Assembly (NCBI GenBank): GCA_004764695.1
Contig: SMSO01000036.1
Location: 268,001 to 332,000 of the forward strand
Length of the DNA stretch: 64,000 nucleotides
From: Schizochytrium sp. TIO01
Lineage: Eukaryota > Sar > Bigyra > Thraustochytrida > Thraustochytriidae
Direction of reading: 5' to 3'
The notes under the pieces are model-generated. The model was not told the origin of the DNA and searched no databases. It saw only the letters and a program-made list of their open reading frames with translations. Made by a program: the position numbers and the translations under genes. Every line of letters starts with the position of its first letter. Position 1 is the stretch's first letter. Of this stretch, positions 46,918 through 58,200 are shown in pieces.

Positions 46918-47477
46918 ATAGGAGCGCTCTCAAAACCGCTCTCAAAGACCTATGACTTCCCTGCCCTGCTCGGTTCAAGTCTTTGGTCCAACCAACTGGA
47001 GGGTAAAGAGGGTGTGCTGTTGATATATATGTTTCATTCTGACTGGGAATATCTAGCTACCGAAGGGAATCTCTTTAACATTGAGCCACTTTATATGCAG
47101 TCTCATAAGATAAGATGATAAAACATGTATAGTGGGCTATCTATCTTCTAAGATCGCGAATGTTAGGTCTTTGAGCTTTGCACCCAATGGTTAATACGTT
47201 CAATCACGTAAAACCCCATCTTTGGCAGCGTTGGGGATCACCGTCTACAGCTGATTGGCCTCGCCAAGCAGCGAAAGCTCAGCAGGAAACGCTCGGCAAT
47301 CAAGATATTCCATGGGAAACCGTTTGCTCAAGGGAACACCTAAACCTGGGCTAAAATTGAAGGTTCCTCGGCCAACCGCACTGTCCGCACTGTCCGCTCT
47401 GTCCGCTCTGTAAGCTTTGAGCTTAACCTCTCCTTTCCATCGACGAAAACAGGGCACCCTTTGTAAACCTCTCTATT

Positions 47478-48164
47478 ATGGTCAGAAATAAAAGGTATTG
47501 TGGTTTCCCCAATTGTCAAAAACAAGATGCTGGCCACGGCAAGTGTGTCGCTCACGGGGGTGGCCAGCGTTGCAAACAAGAAGGTTGCGAAAGAGGTGCT
47601 CAACAGGGCAGCAAATGCATTACCCACGGAGGTGGCAAACGGTGCAACGAGAACGGGTGCGAGAGGACTACGGGTGGGGCAGAGAAGTGTTTTGCGCATG
47701 GTGGCGGCAAACGCTGCAAGGCAGACGGCTGTGGAAAAAGATCTCAAAACCATGGCAAATGCACTATACATGGGGGGTGCAAACGCTGCCAAGTTGATGG
47801 ATGCTCTAGATTTGCCAAACTAGGTGGGAAATGCGTTTCACACGGAGGTGGCAAACGTTGTCAAGAAATTAATTGCACCAAAGGCGCTCTAACAAGTGGA
47901 AAGTGCGTTGCTCATGGTGGGGGCAAACGTTGCCAGGTGGACGGCTGTGAAAAAGGAGCTCAACAGGGTGGAAAATGCATTGCTCATGGGGGTGGAAAAT
48001 ATTGTCAGGTTGTCGATTGTGGAAAGCGCACTCGAAAAGGCGACAAGTGCATGGCACATGCAAAGCTCAGAGCTCATGACTATACTCACATTATCAGTCC
48101 CAGCAATAAAAAACGCAAACCGGATGGTTCCAGTTGCGCCCCTGCGCAGAATTCACAAGCTTGA
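47478..48164 (+). CDS. Tandem Cys/His-repeat protein ('WRKY19-like' HGGGKRC repeats), 8 units
   Basis: A 228-residue protein built almost entirely of eight ~24-residue units of the form C-x4-C-x8-G-x-K-C-x2-H-G-G-G-K-R. The paired Cys, the later Cys and the His are suited to zinc binding in every unit. The unit KCVAHGGGKRCQVDGCEKGA is nearly repeated within the gene, showing recent 72-bp duplications. After the repeats a basic NKKRKP stretch near residue 213 may be a nuclear signal. Such repeats are widespread in stramenopile predicted proteins and are often labelled 'probable WRKY transcription factor 19' because plant WRKY19-type proteins carry similar repeats. No WRKY domain is present here. 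DNA, RNA or protein binding is inference. A repeat relative is encoded 1.2 kb downstream on the same strand. Confidence 0.75.
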   Translation: MVRNKRYCGFPNCQKQDAGHGKCVAHGGGQRCKQEGCERGAQQGSKCITHGGGKRCNENGCERTTGGAEKCFAHGGGKRCKADGCGKRSQNHGKCTIHGGCKRCQVDGCSRFAKLGGKCVSHGGGKRCQEINCTKGALTSGKCVAHGGGKRCQVDGCEKGAQQGGKCIAHGGGKYCQVVDCGKRTRKGDKCMAHAKLRAHDYTHIISPSNKKRKPDGSSCAPAQNSQA

Positions 48165-49399
48165 GCAGACCACCTGCAAGGGACATAAACTTGGTTAATC
48201 CAACGTCAAATCTGACTCACCGAATACCGCTGACCTGGCCTTCAACACTCCAGAAATTATCCTGGAAAAGTTGTTATAAATGATTGTATTTAACGCAGCC
48301 TCAGGGCCAACGATGTACAGAAGGTAGATGATATGGATAAAAGAGCAGCGGTAGCAATCGTAGGATGAATGTGTCAGAATCAAACTATTATCAAAGTGTT
48401 TACTTGGCTTTTACCTTCCCTTTCATACAAGTTTATCTTTAACTGATATTGGATTTCTGCAAGAAATTGAAATTTAATTAGTTTTTGGTTCTTGAAGGGG
48501 TGCGCTTGTAGCTTGGCTCTTCTGAGTTTTGTAAAACAAGTCTTGGCTCTCCAAATAATACACCAAAATCGGCCAGCCATACTATTTTACTGATCATGAA
48601 TTAAGTGGATTAAGGGCTTGATGCCCAAATCGATATTTTGACTCCTGGCATGGTAAATGGCTTGCTGGAGTTCTGAAAGCACCCACATTTCAGAAGGACA
48701 TAAAGCATTGTTACTCTATCTGAGAAACCTTCTATCTATATACATCAATGACTAATCACTTGTGAGGAGGTAGTACCACGAATGCCTTTTGGCCTTCACA
48801 GAAACGAGGTGGATTTTTTTTTTTTCATTCCTCCCCCCTTTTCCACTGAGCTAACGCTTCATACTGTATCCTATTAAACAACCTCAAGTAATTTTTACAT
48901 TCTCTCAGTTCCCACTGAGCAGTCTCAGTCGAAGTGGGATCAGAGGGTGCCTTCCTATTTGCAGCAACTAATCCCAATACTCTTCTAGATACACATATGA
49001 AACCTAGGAGCTCTTACCTCTTGCGTAGTGTTTTGGGCTTTTGTCCTTTGTTCTTTTTCTTTCATGTGCGATTGGGCAAAAAAATGGCCAAATTCTTCAC
49101 CATCTCACATACTTAGAAAGGCGAGGAAGGTCGGTGTCTTGGATTCATTATAATTGGATGTGCCAGACCGAAAGCCCACGACACTGCACCAGTACCTTGA
49201 CCAGGGGTTCACGGCTAGTCCACTCGGCGTGAAGAAGAAGATTGGGACTCGAACTGTGCTGACAAGGCAGGCAGGGAAAAAGGCATCGGAATTGAATTAT
49301 TGCAACGAGTGCGCAAGGCAAGACTCTGCCAAGTCTGTAACACCACAGATTACAGTGATCAAGCACAGCACAAAGGAGTTAGTGGCTTGGATTTGTAAA
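48165..49399. other. Intergenic between two Cys/His-repeat genes
   Basis: The frame of the next gene is open back to 49154 but without an ATG, so its last ~246 bases could be a 5' exon part or simply open UTR. The rest contains AT-rich DNA, a poly-T run near 48815, and small frames with no domain. Confidence 0.4.
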
Positions 49400-50992
49400 A
49401 TGGCCGTGGCAAAGAGTAGAAATAAAATAGAGCGCAAAGTTTCGTACAAAAATGGGGTGAAAATAGACGCATTAACTGGTCGAAAGCTCTGCGTGCAACC
49501 TGATTGCACCAACATTTATTATGCGAGGGGAAGGTGCAAGCGGCATCACAAAAAAGACTCAAGACCCCAAACTCTGAGTCGTACTACGTCAACTACCACT
49601 GTGAAAAGAAGGAATGCTTACACAGATGATGCGTCCCGATTTTGCGTTGTGCCTGGCTGCAACAATACGAAGAAACTGAAGGGCAAGTGCAAAAGTCATG
49701 GAGGGTTTGCTACTTGCCTTGAGCCTCAATGTACGAAGAGGGACGCTGGCGGAGGAAAATGTAGAGAACATGGTGGTGGTAAGAATAAATGTCAACATAA
49801 GGGCTGTAGGCGATATGTGATAGAATGCGACATGTGCAAGGCACATCAAAAAGAACTTCATCGTGGAGATATCTGCAATCAGTCTCATGCAAAGACAAAG
49901 AAAACTGTAGAGGGAAACCTTCGTAAAAAATATAGGAAAGATGCCAGACATGGCAAGGCTGTTCCGAACAATATCGAAAGCAAAGATGGTCCATCTTCTA
50001 AGGATAATATGGCTAATCTCAACAACACTAAAGTCATGAAAGGTGTTGAGAAAAGCACGGAGCACACTAGATCCATCCGAAAAAGCGTTTCTCGTACACG
50101 CAGTCTTCAGTCGCACAATTTCAATACCTCACGATTGGCTCAGAAAAGCGATACTTCAAATTTGCCTTCATTTCGATGGGATGATCTACGATCTGTCGAG
50201 GAAGATGAACACAGCGCCGACGACGATAAAATTGTTCTTATTGACCTTGAAGCCGAAGCTGATGTTATAAGCGAGGTAAACTCAGCCGCTTCCTCGAAAA
50301 AATCGTCTGCCGTAGCAACCCAACGTAAAACACAATCTAGGCGCAGTAGTGTTAAATCTCCGACTGTTTCACGCAAACGTAGAGCTGGTAGCACCTCCCC
50401 AACAAGAACACCGAAAAGGTCGAAAACAACCGCCCCAAACAAAATAATAAACCCTTCTCTTGAATGTCAATCCGCAGCCAAGTCGAGTTCAACCCAAAGT
50501 GGTAGTGACATTTCAGCAATAAGAACAACAAGAAGGTCAACAAGATCAGGAGTCAATGGGCAAAGCAAAAGGATAAACTCTTCTCTTGATTCTCGACCTG
50601 TGCTTGAGTCGAGCAGTCTTTCCAGCACTAACGCTTCACCCAAGCATAGTCGCAGTAGCAGTGCAGCAGCAACAGCAACAAGAAGGTCAACAAGAAGGTC
50701 AATAAGACCACAAGTCAGGGCTTCGAGAAGTGAGAGCTCTCCTTGTGGTTCTCATTCCATAGTTGAGACAAACAACTTTTCTATGATCCAGCGTACGACT
50801 GCACCCCAGGTACAACAACACCATCGCACACACACCGATGGTTCATCTGAAGATTCAGACTTGCAGGAAATGACTATAGTCGTCAATGGCAAAGCTCAAC
50901 GCGAGCTAGTGAATCAAAATATCCATCTCGACTCTCTTGGCAGCAATTTTGTTTTTCATGGCCCCGTGACTATACATGTCCACTATCACTAA
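49400..50992 (+). CDS. Cys/His-repeat protein with long basic Ser/Arg-rich tail
   Basis: A 530-residue protein from the first in-frame ATG (49400, context AAAATGG). Residues ~28-175 hold four diverged units of the Cys/His repeat also seen in the gene at 47478: CVQPDCTNIYYARGRCKRHH, CVVPGCNN...GKCKSHGG, CLEPQCTK...GKCREHGGG and CQHKGCRR...CKAHQ. The rest is disordered, Ser/Thr/Arg/Lys-rich, with an acidic patch (~275-305). A roughly 45-residue unit is duplicated: INPSLECQ...TTRRSTR and INSSLDSR...TRRSTRRS. The basic stretches RRSTRRS and SRKRRAGS suggest nuclear location. The C-terminal ~45 residues are ordered-looking, with alternating hydrophobics (EMTIVVNGKAQRELV, FVFHGPVTIHVHYH). Function unknown; a chromatin or nucleic-acid-binding role is inference. 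Confidence 0.7.
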   Translation: MAVAKSRNKIERKVSYKNGVKIDALTGRKLCVQPDCTNIYYARGRCKRHHKKDSRPQTLSRTTSTTTVKRRNAYTDDASRFCVVPGCNNTKKLKGKCKSHGGFATCLEPQCTKRDAGGGKCREHGGGKNKCQHKGCRRYVIECDMCKAHQKELHRGDICNQSHAKTKKTVEGNLRKKYRKDARHGKAVPNNIESKDGPSSKDNMANLNNTKVMKGVEKSTEHTRSIRKSVSRTRSLQSHNFNTSRLAQKSDTSNLPSFRWDDLRSVEEDEHSADDDKIVLIDLEAEADVISEVNSAASSKKSSAVATQRKTQSRRSSVKSPTVSRKRRAGSTSPTRTPKRSKTTAPNKIINPSLECQSAAKSSSTQSGSDISAIRTTRRSTRSGVNGQSKRINSSLDSRPVLESSSLSSTNASPKHSRSSSAAATATRRSTRRSIRPQVRASRSESSPCGSHSIVETNNFSMIQRTTAPQVQQHHRTHTDGSSEDSDLQEMTIVVNGKAQRELVNQNIHLDSLGSNFVFHGPVTIHVHYH

Positions 50993-52155
50993 TAAATAGG
51001 TAAATGTTCAACCTGACCTGCTTTTTCTAAAAGCACATTTAGAGAATCCTTTCTTTTACTTTCCTTCTAGAAAAAGAGTCGAGAACAATCGATGTGATCT
51101 TTCACATTACATTCTGAATGATATGCAATATATTCTCTATAATCGAAATTTGTCTATATTATCGATATGGTTTGATGATGTTGGCATACATCTCTAACGT
51201 GGGAATGCTCACCTTTGATAAAGGCAGAGCACCTAGTTCATTGCATTAACTATATTGACAACTTCATGGAAACAGTATCAAGTTTCAAGGGCGGTGTTTT
51301 ATTGATCGTTAGATATTTTCTATCGGAACTCAAATAATTTTTCGGGACTTTAGAACAGCAGCATACTTACCTTTAGTCAGAAGGATAAAATACAACCACC
51401 CGACCATCAAAATTTGAGCACGAATGTGTTGTTGTGTACGCTTGAGTACATTTGACTTTTTCAGGCAGCTCCTATCAAGATGATTGAACCACAATAGAAG
51501 ACCAAAAAAAGCAAAGAAAAAAAAAAAAAGGTAAAACGAGGAATGGGAATCGGGGAATGAGAAAGATGTTCAACTGGAGTTCGAACGTTCGACATCGAAA
51601 AGATATGGATTATTGATACCTGAGACTTCAGGAAGTACGTGTAAGGACAGTTGTTCAGTTTGCTACTTGCAAGAAAAAAAAAAAAAAGAATATACTAAGA
51701 TCAAGTAGCGAAAACAAGACCTACTTGGTACCATATAGAGTACACACCATTTGTAAGGGTGGCAATAAGGTGAGAATGTGGCTCCATTCTTTTGTGAACG
51801 CTATTTAGATCAAGACTAGCAAGAAACAACTGACGCTTCAAGTAGCGTTTTACTTGAGATATGGTGGATCGTCCACTCATTGTGGAAACCTCTGATCGAG
51901 GTTTCTAATAGTTGAAGATATTACTCTTGCTAGTATCTTAATACCTACCTACCTACCCAGATATAGAATATAAAGTTGAGATATCAAGTGCTCAGTAAAC
52001 ACTAACTTGAATGTTGGGGCACCAACCTATCATTCATTCGTGACAGCTTCTTAAAGCTGAGTGTAGTGCTGCGAAGCGCGCGTGTTGCTATTGTTTCTGG
52101 CGGTGAAGAGTGTTTAGAAGTTCTTTGATGTGATAAGTGAACACGCTTCTCAAGG
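50993..52155. other. Intergenic, no supported gene
   Basis: AT-rich, with poly-A runs at about 51517-51530 and 51675-51688 and a TACCTACCTACCTACCC run at 51943-51958. No open frame worth reporting. The right end is the promoter/5' UTR of the next gene. Confidence 0.5.
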
Positions 52156-53727
52156 ATGCAATTCGTCGCCGCTCACCAGCGCCGGAAAGAAGGTCTTACA
52201 CGAGATGCTCAGGCTTTGTTCGCTGCATTTGGGCAAGAGGCTGATATGCGTGCTGACATTCTGCTAAGGAGACTCGACTGTGTCGAGACAAGAGTTACTC
52301 TTTTTGAAAAATTAGGTTGCAGTACATTTGCCAAGACAGCCGGACCAGAAACAAATGATGAGGATGACGACGACGAAGAAGGGCGTGGAAAACGCGCATT
52401 CAGAGAGGAAAATGATGGTGCACAGGTTTTACGCTGCCTTGTCGAGGTTCTCGCACCCCGCAACTCGCGCTACGGACCAGGAACGAGATGCAAGGTACTG
52501 CAGGTTCTTTCAAAGCTTGGATCCGCAAGAGAAGCCTCTTGGGAAGAAGGCAATGATGAGGAATTAGACGTGACTAACATGCTGCATTTGAGACCAGTAC
52601 CTCAACTTTCACTTGATTACCTTCCCAACGCGATGGGAAGAATTCTACAAGAAGATGAGCTATGGGGCAATGCAGTCGAGCAGGTAAACCTCTTTATGTC
52701 TCGTCCTCCAGGCTCTGCGCAGTGGAAGCTCGAAGTGTCTGTAGTGAGCGCTGCACTTGATTTTCTTGCTCGCGCTTGCACATATTCGAATTTACTGTCC
52801 TTTGACAACGAACTCAATGGTATCTCCTTGAAACAGCAAGATGATTTGGCTCGTTTATGTGATGAAGTTCTTTCTGTTTTTGCGGGCGATCAGCGAGTCT
52901 GTGCTTGTATGAAAAGTCTTGAGGGTAAACTTAGTTCTGCCATCGCACCATCTTTTTCAGCCATACAGCCAAATACTTTAAGTGAATGTGAAAACATTGT
53001 ATATCGTGCAGTAGAAATTATTTTGCAGTTACGGGACAAAAGTAAACAAGTTCGCGATCTTCAGGTGTGTCAGCTTGCTGTGGCATATGCGTTTTGTAAA
53101 GCACCATCAAAAGGAAAGGTACAGCAGGTGATGCTACGTGCTATCCGTTCTTGTACAAAGGATATGCGCAGTCTTTTTCGTGAATGGCCATGGTTGGGGG
53201 TTGCTTTGCTTGATAACGTGCAGGATGTGCCGTCAGGGCTTTTGGAGTGCCTCCCGGTCGCCTTGGTTATCCCATGTGTTGCGCAAGGATGGATGTACGT
53301 TCTCGACAAGGGCGGAGAGACGCGGATTGCCCCGATACTTACACGTTTCCAGGTTGACACCAAGTCCAGTGGGAGTGAGAAGCTCAACTGGCTTGCCTCT
53401 ATCCAATCTGTAGCTCCCAGATCTAGGCCTGACAGGCCTAACATGCCACGATATCGGCCAGGGACCACCTCAGAGGTTTCGAATGTCACTGGAGAAGCCC
53501 CTCGGCGACCTTCTTTTCGAGGCCGTAGCTTCCTTCAGGCTGAGGCAGCCGGAACTTTGCTAACAGCTCGCTCCTCTGTAATAACCAATCCCGCTGCTAT
53601 GTACATTTGGCAAAAGCCACTGATGAAAGTACTTCAAGCATGGGCGCAGTTTCCTGTTGGACAGGATCGTGCGGCTATGGCTCGTCAGACAGCAGCTGAA
53701 AAGGTTCTTTTAAGTTATTTCGCATAG
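52156..53727 (+). CDS. Hypothetical helical protein, unknown function
   Basis: A 523-residue protein from an ATG at 52156. It is complete, with no signal peptide or transmembrane span. The sequence is mostly alpha-helical in character with regular Leu spacing, interrupted by an acidic loop (ETNDEDDDDEEG, 65-76) and by an Arg/Pro/Ser-rich segment (~410-460). This looks like a helical-repeat scaffold (ARM/HEAT-like), but I cannot assign a family. The codon use and steady composition over 1.5 kb make it a real gene. Its neighbours (Cys/His-repeat protein, CRIB-RhoGAP) give no functional hint. Confidence 0.65.
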   Translation: MQFVAAHQRRKEGLTRDAQALFAAFGQEADMRADILLRRLDCVETRVTLFEKLGCSTFAKTAGPETNDEDDDDEEGRGKRAFREENDGAQVLRCLVEVLAPRNSRYGPGTRCKVLQVLSKLGSAREASWEEGNDEELDVTNMLHLRPVPQLSLDYLPNAMGRILQEDELWGNAVEQVNLFMSRPPGSAQWKLEVSVVSAALDFLARACTYSNLLSFDNELNGISLKQQDDLARLCDEVLSVFAGDQRVCACMKSLEGKLSSAIAPSFSAIQPNTLSECENIVYRAVEIILQLRDKSKQVRDLQVCQLAVAYAFCKAPSKGKVQQVMLRAIRSCTKDMRSLFREWPWLGVALLDNVQDVPSGLLECLPVALVIPCVAQGWMYVLDKGGETRIAPILTRFQVDTKSSGSEKLNWLASIQSVAPRSRPDRPNMPRYRPGTTSEVSNVTGEAPRRPSFRGRSFLQAEAAGTLLTARSSVITNPAAMYIWQKPLMKVLQAWAQFPVGQDRAAMARQTAAEKVLLSYFA

Positions 53728-54260
53728 GAATTTAGTAGATGAGAGGAATTCGAAACAGCTACTAGTGTAGGGATCCACTTTGCCACAAAGATGCTACCTA
53801 TATTTTTTTTCGTACTTTAAGATAATAATTTAAGCGGAAAGCTATTTGCTTTATGTTCTGACCTATAATTGCATAACCTAGCTCGGAATGTAATCCCACT
53901 CCTGCTTTACAGCCAAAGACAACAGTTGCGACTGAATTTGTGGGACAATTGCAGGCAAATTTACCTGGTTCTTCGCAATCCACATCTGATGTTTGTATCT
54001 AACCTTCTCCCCTGGTGTCAGTGAAGAAGGATACACCTCATACCAACCCCAAATTAGCTTTGGGTCGTTGTTTTACCAAGGGCAAGAAGAAACACGCGAC
54101 ACTGAAGATGAGAATGGATGGGACGCTCTCATAGGGCATAAGGAATCCAACTGCTGTTCATTCGTTGTTTGAATCACATACTTATCAGAACACCAGATAT
54201 AATTCTAAAAATAGAAGCAATAAAAGAAGAAAGGTATAGAATATATATGGTCATCACTTC
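53728..54260. other. Convergent intergenic region
   Basis: 3' flanks of two convergent genes. A 61-codon minus frame at 53798-53983 has no domain. Nothing else is recognised. Confidence 0.5.
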
Positions 54261-55271
54261 TCATTCTTCAAGACTTTTCTCACGAAGGCGGTTTGCAAGG
54301 CAGCATTGAACAGTGCTTACAGCAGACTCCATCAAACCCACCATCTCAAGGGGCGAGCATTCCTCCGGCACGGTATACAGGTTGGGGGCGAGGACAATGC
54401 CAAGCGCCTTCTCGTTCATGAGATTTTCTTCTTTGAATTTCGCTGTATCCGCAAGTAGCTCAATAAGCCAAAGGAAAATTGATTTGTTGGGCTCCGGGAG
54501 TGCATCGAGGAGTTCACTAACAGCAAGCTCTGTATCTACCTGTCTGGGAGTATTCTCAATAATCTCTTGAGGCAAACAGTTCAAGAGGGGTTTAGGGAGA
54601 GCTCGAAACCACTCTTTAATTAGTGCAGCCATACAGGGTGCATCGTCTTCGCTCTGACAGCCTTCGAATTGACCGGCATCTAGCTGCTGCTTGTACAATT
54701 CCTGTCTACTTTTGTTGGCGGAAACACGAAAGACACCTTCGTGGTGAAGTCCACCATGGTCAATGAGTTGCCGTCGCAGTAGCACAAGGATTGCGGGAAT
54801 TCGGGCCGGGTAGCCCTCAACGTATACGCGTGGGACCTTGCGCAAAGATACACCAAACTGCTTGTGAAATACTGATGCTTGCTGGTTCCATTCTGAAGGA
54901 AGCCCAGTAAAGCGGATGGTGTCTGTGTCAAAGGTGGCATGAAAATTGTGTTTAAAGTCACTCGGCTCAGAGATGTCCTCTCCGAGAAGCATCATGCGTC
55001 CCTCGTCGTCTGCGCAGCGCGTCAACCTCCGCCAGAATGATTTGCCACTTCCATTCTTTTCGTGAGTCGGCATGAGCATATCCGCAGCTTCGTCAGTATC
55101 ACGACGCTTGCGCCTCCAGCGACCCGAACCAAGAGAGGACCTCGTCGCTGACGACCTCAGTGAGCTGTTGCGTAGCACGATGTGGCCTACTGTTGAAGGT
55201 GGTTCTCCAATCTCGTCCTCAAACTCGTGCCGTTCTTCCGAGTATCGGAGTTGCCGGTTCTCCAGAGCCAT
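54261..55271 (-). CDS. CRIB-RhoGAP protein (Rho/Rac/Cdc42-type GTPase-activating protein)
   Basis: A 336-residue protein from the ATG at 55271 (G at +4); the frame is open upstream without an ATG. A Ser/Arg-rich N-terminus is followed by a CRIB (PBD) motif at 100-129, ISEPSDFKHNFHATFD...FTGLPSEW, with His108 and His111 and the FTGLPxxW end all present. A RhoGAP domain spans ~139-330, with the arginine finger in GVFRVS (R182), the IKEWFRALPKPLL segment (218-230) and the conserved Asn in APNL (N297). All catalytic features are kept, so it should stimulate GTP hydrolysis by a Rho-family GTPase, with CRIB helping to recognise the GTP form. This domain order is the one known from plant ROP GAPs. 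Acts at the cytoskeleton or membrane in the cytosol; its partner GTPase is not in this window. Confidence 0.9.
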   Translation of the reverse strand: MALENRQLRYSEERHEFEDEIGEPPSTVGHIVLRNSSLRSSATRSSLGSGRWRRKRRDTDEAADMLMPTHEKNGSGKSFWRRLTRCADDEGRMMLLGEDISEPSDFKHNFHATFDTDTIRFTGLPSEWNQQASVFHKQFGVSLRKVPRVYVEGYPARIPAILVLLRRQLIDHGGLHHEGVFRVSANKSRQELYKQQLDAGQFEGCQSEDDAPCMAALIKEWFRALPKPLLNCLPQEIIENTPRQVDTELAVSELLDALPEPNKSIFLWLIELLADTAKFKEENLMNEKALGIVLAPNLYTVPEECSPLEMVGLMESAVSTVQCCLANRLREKSLEE

Positions 55272-58200
55272 CTCCTTTCCCGAATTGCAAGCTCTACTTC
55301 TGCGCTCTGTAGATCTGATATGCGTTAATGTTGGTCTGTAGGGCAATGGTGCTACTACTAGCTTGGCACTCTGTAAGTAGCGCAAGGGTTAGTTTCCAAA
55401 CTCTCAGAGTCAATCCCACTTCAAAGAAAACGTACTTCCTATCCTCCTTTCAAACAGAAGAGTCTTTTCACGTTTGCTCAATCGAAGCTGCGGTCTTAGT
55501 TTGCCTCCAAGGTTGGAGACTGAATGTAGCAAGAACCTCGATCGCCAGGCTTATGCCTGTCTGTCTGTATGTATGAGTATATGTGTATGCACGCGCCAAC
55601 AGCAGGCTTTAAGAATTGCACCTCACTAAATCGGGTTGTGTATATCTGACTCTGTAGTCTATATTTAACACTCTACCTAGTTAGGCGATGACTTTCAGAG
55701 AAGGAGACTATAGCACTGCAACTAAGCTAAGGGTTTATTCCTGCGAGCTCACTTCGCAAGTAACAAGCAATGCAAGCAAACACCACTTCTGTGCTTGCGT
55801 CTTGTATTCCTCCAAACCCCAATATTCTTAAATGATCCTGCAATTCACAGATTCAAGAAAGTAGCTAATTTGTTGGGCCAGCTCTGCGACAATACTTCAA
55901 CAAAGAGCCTGCACTTACCTGGCTCAACGTGTGTATTTATGTACGAATGTATAAATGAATACCCCTCCTCAATGTCAGAGAAGAGACACTTGCTGTGAAT
56001 GTTGAGGAATCCAGAAAGGAAAAGGGATTCGTGAATGATTTCTCAAAGCAAACTTTGAAGTCTTCACAAAATCTAAGTTTTTAATAAATGGGGCCTCAAC
56101 CAATGAACGAATCAGAGCTGCCAGGACTTTAAGCCTCAAGAAAGGGGTACGTAGCAGGCAACCGGCCAGAGAGCGAAGTGCGAGCGTACGTGCGAGCGTG
56201 CAGCGAGCTAGTAAATTTTGTCTGTTTCTAAGGAGAAGTACTTAGCGCGTGAAACGAGCGGCGCACGCCCCTTTCTGCCTTTCAATGCGTGTTGACCTTG
56301 CTGCTCTGCAGCTCCAGGCGTAGCAGCGCTTCTGAGCTGCCCACGGACTGTCACCAACGTAGCCACAGTCTGCGCGCAGAAGCAGACGGCGTTGTTTCTC
56401 CACGAAGGCCGCGGTCGCGTTCAAGGATTGATCAACTTCAATTCTTCTGCACGCAAGGACATATACCTATATTTATTTCTACAAATTCTGTTGCGATTTC
56501 TTTCAGTTCTTTCAGTCATTACTATTTTACAGAGATAAAAACTTTTTGTAAACAAAACCTTTTAAACTTCTTTTTCCGCCTCTTTTCACTTTCACAACTT
56601 CGAGTTAATCTCTCCGTGTCTTGTGATTTTTCTGCTCCTTCCACTTTTAGAAGTGTGCACTGAGGAGGTATTATGGAAATAATGTAGTACTTCTCTTTTC
56701 ATTTTCATTATAATAACAATTTTGTAACTTAATCCAATTTTGCGTAATACCCCCTTGCGCAACTCTTTTTTGGTTCCTGGGACCTCGTTTCTCGCGTGCA
56801 CAGCGGTCTTCCTCCTCGCTCCCTCGCTCGCGTGTTCAGGTCGGCAGCAGCGGTGAGGAGATCAGCGATGAAGCCTCGCGCGAGGGGCTGGAGCAGGGAG
56901 GAGGAGAGGAAAAGTGAATTTCGAGGAGCATTTAGCCACGGTATCCCTACTCGCCTCCACGGGTCTAGCTAAGCATGCATGTTCAAGACAGTACGACAAG
57001 CTAGTGCTTAATGCACGTGGTCTGATATAAATGAACCTCTGGCTGCTTCACGTGCCGCTAATTTAATTTTTTTTGTAAAGTTATTATTTATTATATTAAA
57101 TTTATGAATTTATAAAAATGTTTTCAAGTTATAAAACTAAATAACTTCATAATTTAATTTTGCCGCACACCTACTTCTTGCCCAACAACTAACGTGATGA
57201 GCAAAATCATTGTGTATAAAGTAGGATTTCTAGCTGAGTCCCTTGGGTGGTCTTTGTCACCACCCCCCTTAAGCACGTTGCAGCCGCTTTAGTCCCCTTC
57301 AGAGTGTAACCTTCGTCGTATAGGGCGTTATATGTTTCAAGTTTTGGTTTCTTTTTTATTTGTTTAATTAAAAATAAAGACGAATAAAAAGCAAACAATT
57401 TGCGAAAAGTCATTGCAAGCTATTTGAGGAAAGGTTTGCCATTTTATTTCAAGGGAACAGTATTAGGGTAGCTCTACCTAGTGCCAGCTCAGCTGGCCCA
57501 AGTTTGTCAATCGAAGCCCTTTCTATTATTTCTGAGATCATAATTCTACCTGCGTGCATTATCAGCTTGGGAGCCTAGTAGGTGAAATGGTGCGAATGGT
57601 ACGATCTCCTGAATTCTAGCGTTGCCTCACCATCATGATCGCAAAGTGTCCCTAGGTATCTCCAGCCCTTGAAGTTCCCTTCTTGAAGGTTATGATTGTT
57701 GTGCACTCAAAAAAGCTCCAGCTTGATCGAGGCAGTTGCTGCCGTGATGCTCCTTCCTTCAAGCTGGACTTGGTATCGGAGTTCCTGCTGGCCCTAACCT
57801 ACTAGTACCCAGGTACTCACTTGGCTTTTGCCATACCGGGTAGGTTGGCAGAAGATATTTGCAGTGCAGGCACCCTAACGCCGGTTTTAATGTGTGCTGA
57901 TGCTTGCTTGTTTGTCAGTCGCCAAGTCCTGTTGCCAAATTTGGACTCGGAGGACCTCACCTCCAACGAGGTTGCAAGCTGAAGTTGGCGGAGCCTTTCC
58001 TCTGTGCAAGTTCCTCCGAAAGTACACACTCACCACAGCATACTTTTATTTCCTGCTGCCGCTGTGGCGCACTTTTCGTGGTCGTATTATTGGATCGCGA
58101 CAGTCTCTTTGTGAACTTGGAGATCTTCTTCCGCATCCGCTGGTCTGGTGCACGCAAGGAGATTCTAGGAAGGACTCGCAGCTCCAAAGACTTGGGCACA

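Larger units (their letters stand above)
42881..47477. other. Intergenic, mostly no supported gene
   Basis: A 4.6 kb stretch with the upstream part of the UBL gene, the CTTT/CATT array, CAATTGACT-like short runs near 44240-44290, a perfect inverted repeat with 8-bp arms at 44864-44881 (ATAATGCG/CGCATTAT, 2-nt spacer), an imperfect inverted repeat around 44971-45040, AAGAC and GAA microsatellites, and one coding-like island at 46011-46436. The other short frames lack domains. Confidence 0.4.

Noticed and set aside
46921-46995. Possible tRNA B-box (GTTCAAGTC)
   Set aside because: There is no matching A-box, acceptor stem or anticodon arm at proper spacing.
49589-50116. 175-codon minus-strand frame inside the second Cys/His-repeat gene
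   Set aside because: The plus strand carries the Cys/His repeats; the minus frame shows no domain.
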